The position numbers and the translations under genes were made by a program. A DNA stretch of 64,000 nucleotides from Lunularia cruciata (lineage: Eukaryota > Streptophyta > Marchantiopsida > Lunulariales > Lunulariaceae), in assembly GCA_948567375.1 (NCBI GenBank), contig OX419762.1:11166001-11230000 (forward strand). The letters are read 5' to 3'. The notes under the pieces were generated by a model. The model was not told the DNA's origin and did no database searches. It saw nothing but the letters and a program-made list of their open reading frames with translations. Each line of letters starts with the position of its first letter. Position 1 is the stretch's first letter. Positions 59,782 through 64,000 of the stretch are shown one piece after another.

Positions 59782-60262
59782 CCAATTTAAAAAAACCAAG
59801 ACAAAGGAGAAAAGTAGGAGAATGGAAGGATCACATTAGAACACTTGAATGTGAGAAACTTCTAAAACCTAACATAAACTTTGGCTTTGGTATTTATAGG
59901 GAGCATACAAGGCTCTTGAGAAACTTCTCAAGAAGTTTCCTTGAGCCGCTTTCTTGGAGTGCAAACCAAGTTAACTAGGAAGCTTCTTAAGAAACTTTCT
60001 TCAAGAAACAGCCTACTTGGCATGTAAGCTAAGCTAGAAACTTCCTTCTAGAAGCTACCTACTTGGGATGCAAGCTAAGCTAAATGGGAAGCTTTCTAAG
60101 AAGCTTCCTCTAGGAAGTTGCCACTTTGCATGCACATTATCCAATACTTGGGAGGGTACCAAGTAGCTTCCTAGATACTACTATAATATTCTAGGCTAAT
60201 TTGGCTCATTTTCTACTTTGTTAGCCTTGCCTAACTTTGTCATTAAACTCCATATTGTTACA
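59782..60262 (-). repeat. 5' LTR of the minus-strand chromovirus
   Basis: About 481 bp, matching 48906-49379. TATA box on the minus strand at 59891-59898. Upstream (to the right) are repeated GAAGCTTC and 'cttctagaagc' sites. Flanked on the right by the CTTCT target duplication. Confidence 0.88.
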
Positions 60263-60644
60263 CTTCTTTAATTCTATCCTAAACTTTATTGAACAAAGTG
60301 AGACAAGAAATTCTCTGTTGCTCTAAGGTCTGTCGATACTCTTACCTAAGTGCCTTCTAGGACTCCATTTACGACAATAAATTGTGTTTTTATCTTCCTC
60401 TACTGTTACACACTTATAATCTTCCTTCCCTTGCTTTCACTCTTCTCCATCAAGCCAATAAAGCCATGTGATATATTTACTAGTGATCTTCATTTTTCAA
60501 TATGATTTAAGCATCTTCCTCCTCAATTTGTCTCTCCATGTTGTTCAAAGGTTGCTTGGATGGAGGTCAAGGGCCTCTAGGAAAATGAGCAATTGATGGC
60601 TATGTGCCAAATTTGATTGATATTATAACAACGTTGTTTTTTTT
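60263..60644 (-). mobile_element. Older chromovirus (outer element), gag-protease piece
   Basis: Continuation of the 48326-48905 piece across the nested elements. On the minus strand a decayed CCHC-like segment ('HIAINC' with a preceding Cys, near 60600) fits gag's knuckle. It stops at about 60640 where the Ty3/copia composite begins. Confidence 0.55.
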
Positions 60645-63252
60645 CTCAAGCTCCTTCTACAATTGTCTATAGTTAAGCAAAACCACACCACCACTAAGCA
60701 AGAAGCATTGAGCATGGCGTATGCATGTAAGAAATTTCATCATTACTTGTTAGGTTATGAAACTATTTTCAATGTAGACCATTATGCACTACAACTTTTG
60801 GTGAAGAAGCCATATTTATTGAGACAAATTGAGATGAGTGTATTGCATGGTGGAGGTGAGGAAGGGATAAGCACACAAAAACATCAATTTCTTGTTTAGA
60901 TTCAAAACCACAGATTAGGCCAAAGATCTAGATGAAAAGGTTTTGGATGTTGAAATTTTCTAAATTTCAGTGACAAAGGTTATACATACTCTACCAAGTA
61001 TAGATACCTCCACATGTGATAGTGTCTAGAGGGACTGCACCCAAAGTTAAAAAGCAATATTTTCCATAGGATGGACCTATATCAATTGAAGAGGAATGTC
61101 TTATTCAAGATGGGAGGAGACAAAATTATTTTTTTGGCTTGAACCTTATGAAGTAGGTGGAGTGATACAGTCCTTGCAAGCCAAGGCTGCATAAGGACAC
61201 TTTGCCCTAAAAACTACAATGAAATTATTTTTAGCAATAGTGTATTGATGGTTGACCATGTACAAGGATGTACATGAATACATCAGATGGTGTGATTTGT
61301 GTCAACAGATGGGAAGACCAATTCCGTCTATGCAATGGCCACTCGGACCAATTCTTCCCTTGCAATTGTTCAAGAAATAGGGAATATATTTTGTGGGGAA
61401 AGTATTGCTTGTTATGAGGACTACATGCAAACAATACATTTTGGGTTGTACCAACTATGCCACAAAGATGGTGGAGGTGAAAGGTACCCGAAAGGATAAT
61501 GCAATGGTAGAGTTCTTCTTTGGCAAAGTCATCTCTTGTTATGGCTATCCTCCTCAAATTAGTGAGGGACATGGGAGTGCATTTCCTAAACAATCTGGTT
61601 GACTTTCTTACCAAGCACTTCCAGATTAAATATAGGAAATCTACCCCATACAACCCTAGAGTAAATGGATTGACTGAAAGAACCAATGGATTTTTGGGCA
61701 AGATCCTCAACAAAAAAATGGAGAATTGTGCATACAACTAGGTTACTAAGTTACAGGCAACCTTGTGCGCCTATTGCACTAATCAACAATCAAAATGAAG
61801 TAGCACCTTACTTTCTTGAGTACAAGCTCCATCCCATTTTGCCCATTGAATTTAAGGTGCTCACTTACAAGATTCTATCAGCAAAACAAACTTAGAAGAA
61901 GAGACTCAACCATACAATTATAGCAGCTGATATTTCTGGAAGAAAAATGAGATGACTTTGAGGACTCCACAAAGGATGCTCAAGAAAAAAGGAAGGAAAT
62001 CCATGACAAGAATTCATGACAAGAAAATTACACTAGTGCAAGTACTAAAAGGAAAATTGGTGTTTATGTATGATATTTGGCATAAAATTCTTCCCCAAGA
62101 AGTTGCATCTTTGATGCATGGGACCATATCAGGTAGAGAAAATATATGAAACTTGGTCCTTCCAATTAGTGAATCTAGAAGGGAATGTGTTTTCCACTGA
62201 AGTAAATTGATGGTGTGTTCAAAAATAGTACAATTGAAGGAATAAGAAGGAGCAGTCGTGATGTTTGTAGGGATGCTGAAATTTATGGGGAGGGTATGTA
62301 ACTCCTCACCTCTTTTCAACATAAAATTGAGGAAGTAGGTAATGGGCAAACACAATGCACAAGTTCTACCTTCCCCATACTTGCTTTTAGCCAAGGACTG
62401 CATAGTGGCCTTAAAGGATAGTGATCAGATATTTCCTTGATTTCCCACCTTTCCCGGTGGCTACTTATATTAGGTTTTTAGTTTCTAGTTCCAAATGTCT
62501 TCTACTATTTAAGCACACCATTCAAGGTGCTAATTCATTGAGAATACAAGTGGTGAATAACATATAAGAGCTTCTCAACTCTTTGTTAATTTTCTTATTC
62601 ACTCATAAAATTTTCTTGATTCATACTAGTGCTTTGATGAAGAATCATAGTGAGAATTTTTGGTTGCTTTGTGTGTTTGATCCTTAGCTTCTAGCTATCA
62701 CCTTGATGCAATGATTTGACAAGATTTCATTATGTTGTAGTGTTGTGAATAACCAAAGTATGAACATCATCACAAAGATGTTGTGATCATTTGAGGATTG
62801 TAACTCTGGAGGGGTAGGACATTCATCTTCACATGAATATAGTGCCTTCAGGACATTGGTCTTTGTAAGAATGAGATCTTTAGAAGGAGCAAATATCTTT
62901 GGAAGATATATGCCTTTTAAAAGAGTAGTTATTCATCTTCAGAAGGACCTGACCCACATCTTTTGAAGTGTAGGGAATTTATCTTTGGACGGATTCTTTA
63001 GAGGACCATCAAAGGAGATTATCACCCTTATTCTTTACCATCACTATCATGGTTTCTTGTGGAATTTATTCCTTAGTGGAAGTGATTTTTCTTTGTTATT
63101 TTCTGCAGTGCGCCTTCTTGGTGTCACTATCCTTGTTTGGGAGTTGTCTCTGTCCAAGAAGTTAAACAGTAAGTAATAAAGGACTCTCATGTGACATCTA
63201 CCCTTTGTATTCAATTATTTCTAATCCATGTCCTTGTGAACAAGCTATTACT
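60645..63252 (+). mobile_element. Second copy of the truncated Ty3/gypsy piece (RNase H, integrase, 3' LTR)
   Basis: Matches 25770-28304 through its whole length. RNase H: 'TTTKQEALSMAYACKKFHHY', 'NVDHYALQLLVKK'. Integrase: 'RWCDLCQQMGRP' (the zinc CC pair), 'TRKDNAMVEFF', 'NPRVNGLTERTNGFLGKIL' and a 'VLKGKLVFMYDIWHKILP' tail. The probable LTR starts with TGTAACTCCTCACC at 62297 and ends near 63252. Left limit is the same as in the first copy. Confidence 0.78.
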
Positions 63253-64000
63253 AGAATGCTTCAATTTGGTGTTCGTTGGGTTGTTAATAGGAGTTTGAGA
63301 TGAAGGACTTGGGCTCTTCAAAGAGTGTACTTGGAATTGAAATACATAGGGATAGGAGCAAGGCGAAATTATGGATATCACAAAGAAGGTATTTAGAAAA
63401 GTTACTTACATGCTTTGGTGAGTGCCCAACCTCGGGAGTGTTCCAATAGAAAACCACTTCAAGATATAGTTAGAGCAATGTACATCAAATGAGGAGGAGT
63501 TAAGATTTATCTCCAACATTCCTTACACTAGTGCTATTGGGAATTAATGTATGCAATGGTTTGCATTAGACTTGATACCTCATATAGAGTGAGCATAGTG
63601 AGTAGATAGGAAAATTGTGGGAAGCATTGAAGTGAATGCTCCACTAATTGAAAGGTACAATAGATCTTGGTATTGTTTTTGATATGAAATAATATCAAGG
63701 AGTGATTATGGGGTGCTGTTGCTAATGTGGATGCTGATTTTGCTAGAGATCTAGACAAGAGGAGGCACACAACCAGATTTTTCTTCACAAATGCTAGCAG
63801 TCTTGTAAGTTGGAAGTCTACTCGACATCCTACAGTTGCACTTTCAACTATAGACACAAAATATATGGCAACAAAAGAGGCATCTAAAGAAGGCCTTATG
63901 ACTACAAAGATAAGCCAAGGATGTAGTACTTCCAGGTATAAATTCCAAGCTTTATTATAACCAAAGTGCTATTCACTTGGCAAAGAATCAATTATACCAT
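63253..64000 (+). mobile_element. Second copy of the copia RT/RNase H part, cut by the window end
   Basis: 'FEMKDLGSSKSVLGIEIHRD' and 'LWISQRRYL' (RT end, 63290-63400), then 'WKSTRHPTVALSTIDTKYMA' (RNase H, 63810-63880) and 'QSAIHLAKNQ'-type sequence at the right edge. Same order and wording as 28959-29690. Confidence 0.82.

Larger units (their letters stand above)
48906..60262 (-). mobile_element. Ty3/gypsy chromovirus, minus strand, split by a younger copy
   Basis: The LTRs are 48906-49379 (3' LTR) and about 59782-60262 (5' LTR). The 5-base target duplication is CTTCT at 48901-48905 and 60263-60267, exact. Parts right to left: gag (about 58.8-59.8 kb), zinc knuckle and protease (58.2-58.7 kb), 20-residue repeats (57.93-58.16 kb), RT (57.35-57.85 kb), RNase H (56.8-57.14 kb and, beyond the insert, 50.8-51.2 kb), integrase (about 49.9-50.8 kb) and a chromodomain (49.43-49.60 kb). 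Many breaks. The plus-strand relative at 51226-56792 sits in its RNase H. Confidence 0.88.

Noticed and set aside
1-64000. tRNA, rRNA, CRISPR, bacterial operon or organelle insert
   Set aside because: No cloverleaf, rRNA-like or regular repeat-spacer sequence was seen; the primer-binding sites only resemble the 3' end of a tRNA in complement.

Overview
The window is nuclear DNA of a land plant with a repeat-rich genome. Evidence: GT-AG introns, a TATA-box promoter, plant-type Ty1/copia and Ty3/gypsy (including chromodomain) elements, a PIF/Harbinger transposase and LINE-type reverse transcriptase remains. A SERAC1-like alpha/beta-hydrolase gene lies next to an NLR-type leucine-rich-repeat end. 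That pairing, and the hydrolase family itself, is best known from non-flowering land plants (bryophytes, lycophytes, ferns, gymnosperms). I cannot name the species. No bacterial, organellar, rRNA, tRNA or CRISPR feature was seen.

Layout: (1) 1-7.6 kb is a host-like island of balanced composition. It holds the 3' end of an LRR gene, a three-exon alpha/beta-hydrolase gene that may be dead, and about 5 kb in which no gene can be supported. (2) 7.6-11.2 kb holds short tandem repeats and a decayed PIF/Harbinger transposase. (3) 11.2-21.2 kb is an old minus-strand Ty3/gypsy element. (4) 22-30.2 kb is a plus-strand Ty1/copia fossil. A 5'-truncated Ty3/gypsy piece lies inside it, with a further fragment of the region-3 type between that piece and the copia 3' part. 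(5) 30.6-33.3 kb is a second host-like island with a well-formed four-exon gene for a small, probably secreted or membrane-anchored protein with a proline-rich tail. (6) 33.3-35 kb holds young and old tandem repeats. (7) 35.2-38.0 kb is a decayed LINE-type reverse transcriptase. (8) 38-42.9 kb is AT-rich and contains a 1.4-kb foldback element with 375-bp inverted arms. (9) 42.9-48.3 kb is a mosaic of TE fragments and an unrecognised coding remnant. (10) 48.3-60.6 kb is a nested stack of related chromovirus elements. A plus-strand element (51226-56792) sits in the RNase H region of a minus-strand element (48906-60262, target duplication CTTCT), which sits in an older minus-strand element. (11) 60.6-64 kb is a second copy of the Ty3-inside-copia composite of region 4.

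Points that stand out: LTRs of the stacked chromovirus family carry consensus heat-shock-element arrays just upstream of a TATA box, the design known from heat-activated plant retrotransposons. The four-exon small-protein gene ends in a tail loosely like secreted plant peptide hormones. The Ty3/copia composite occurs twice within 35 kb. Everything was read by eye; no database search or alignment program was run.
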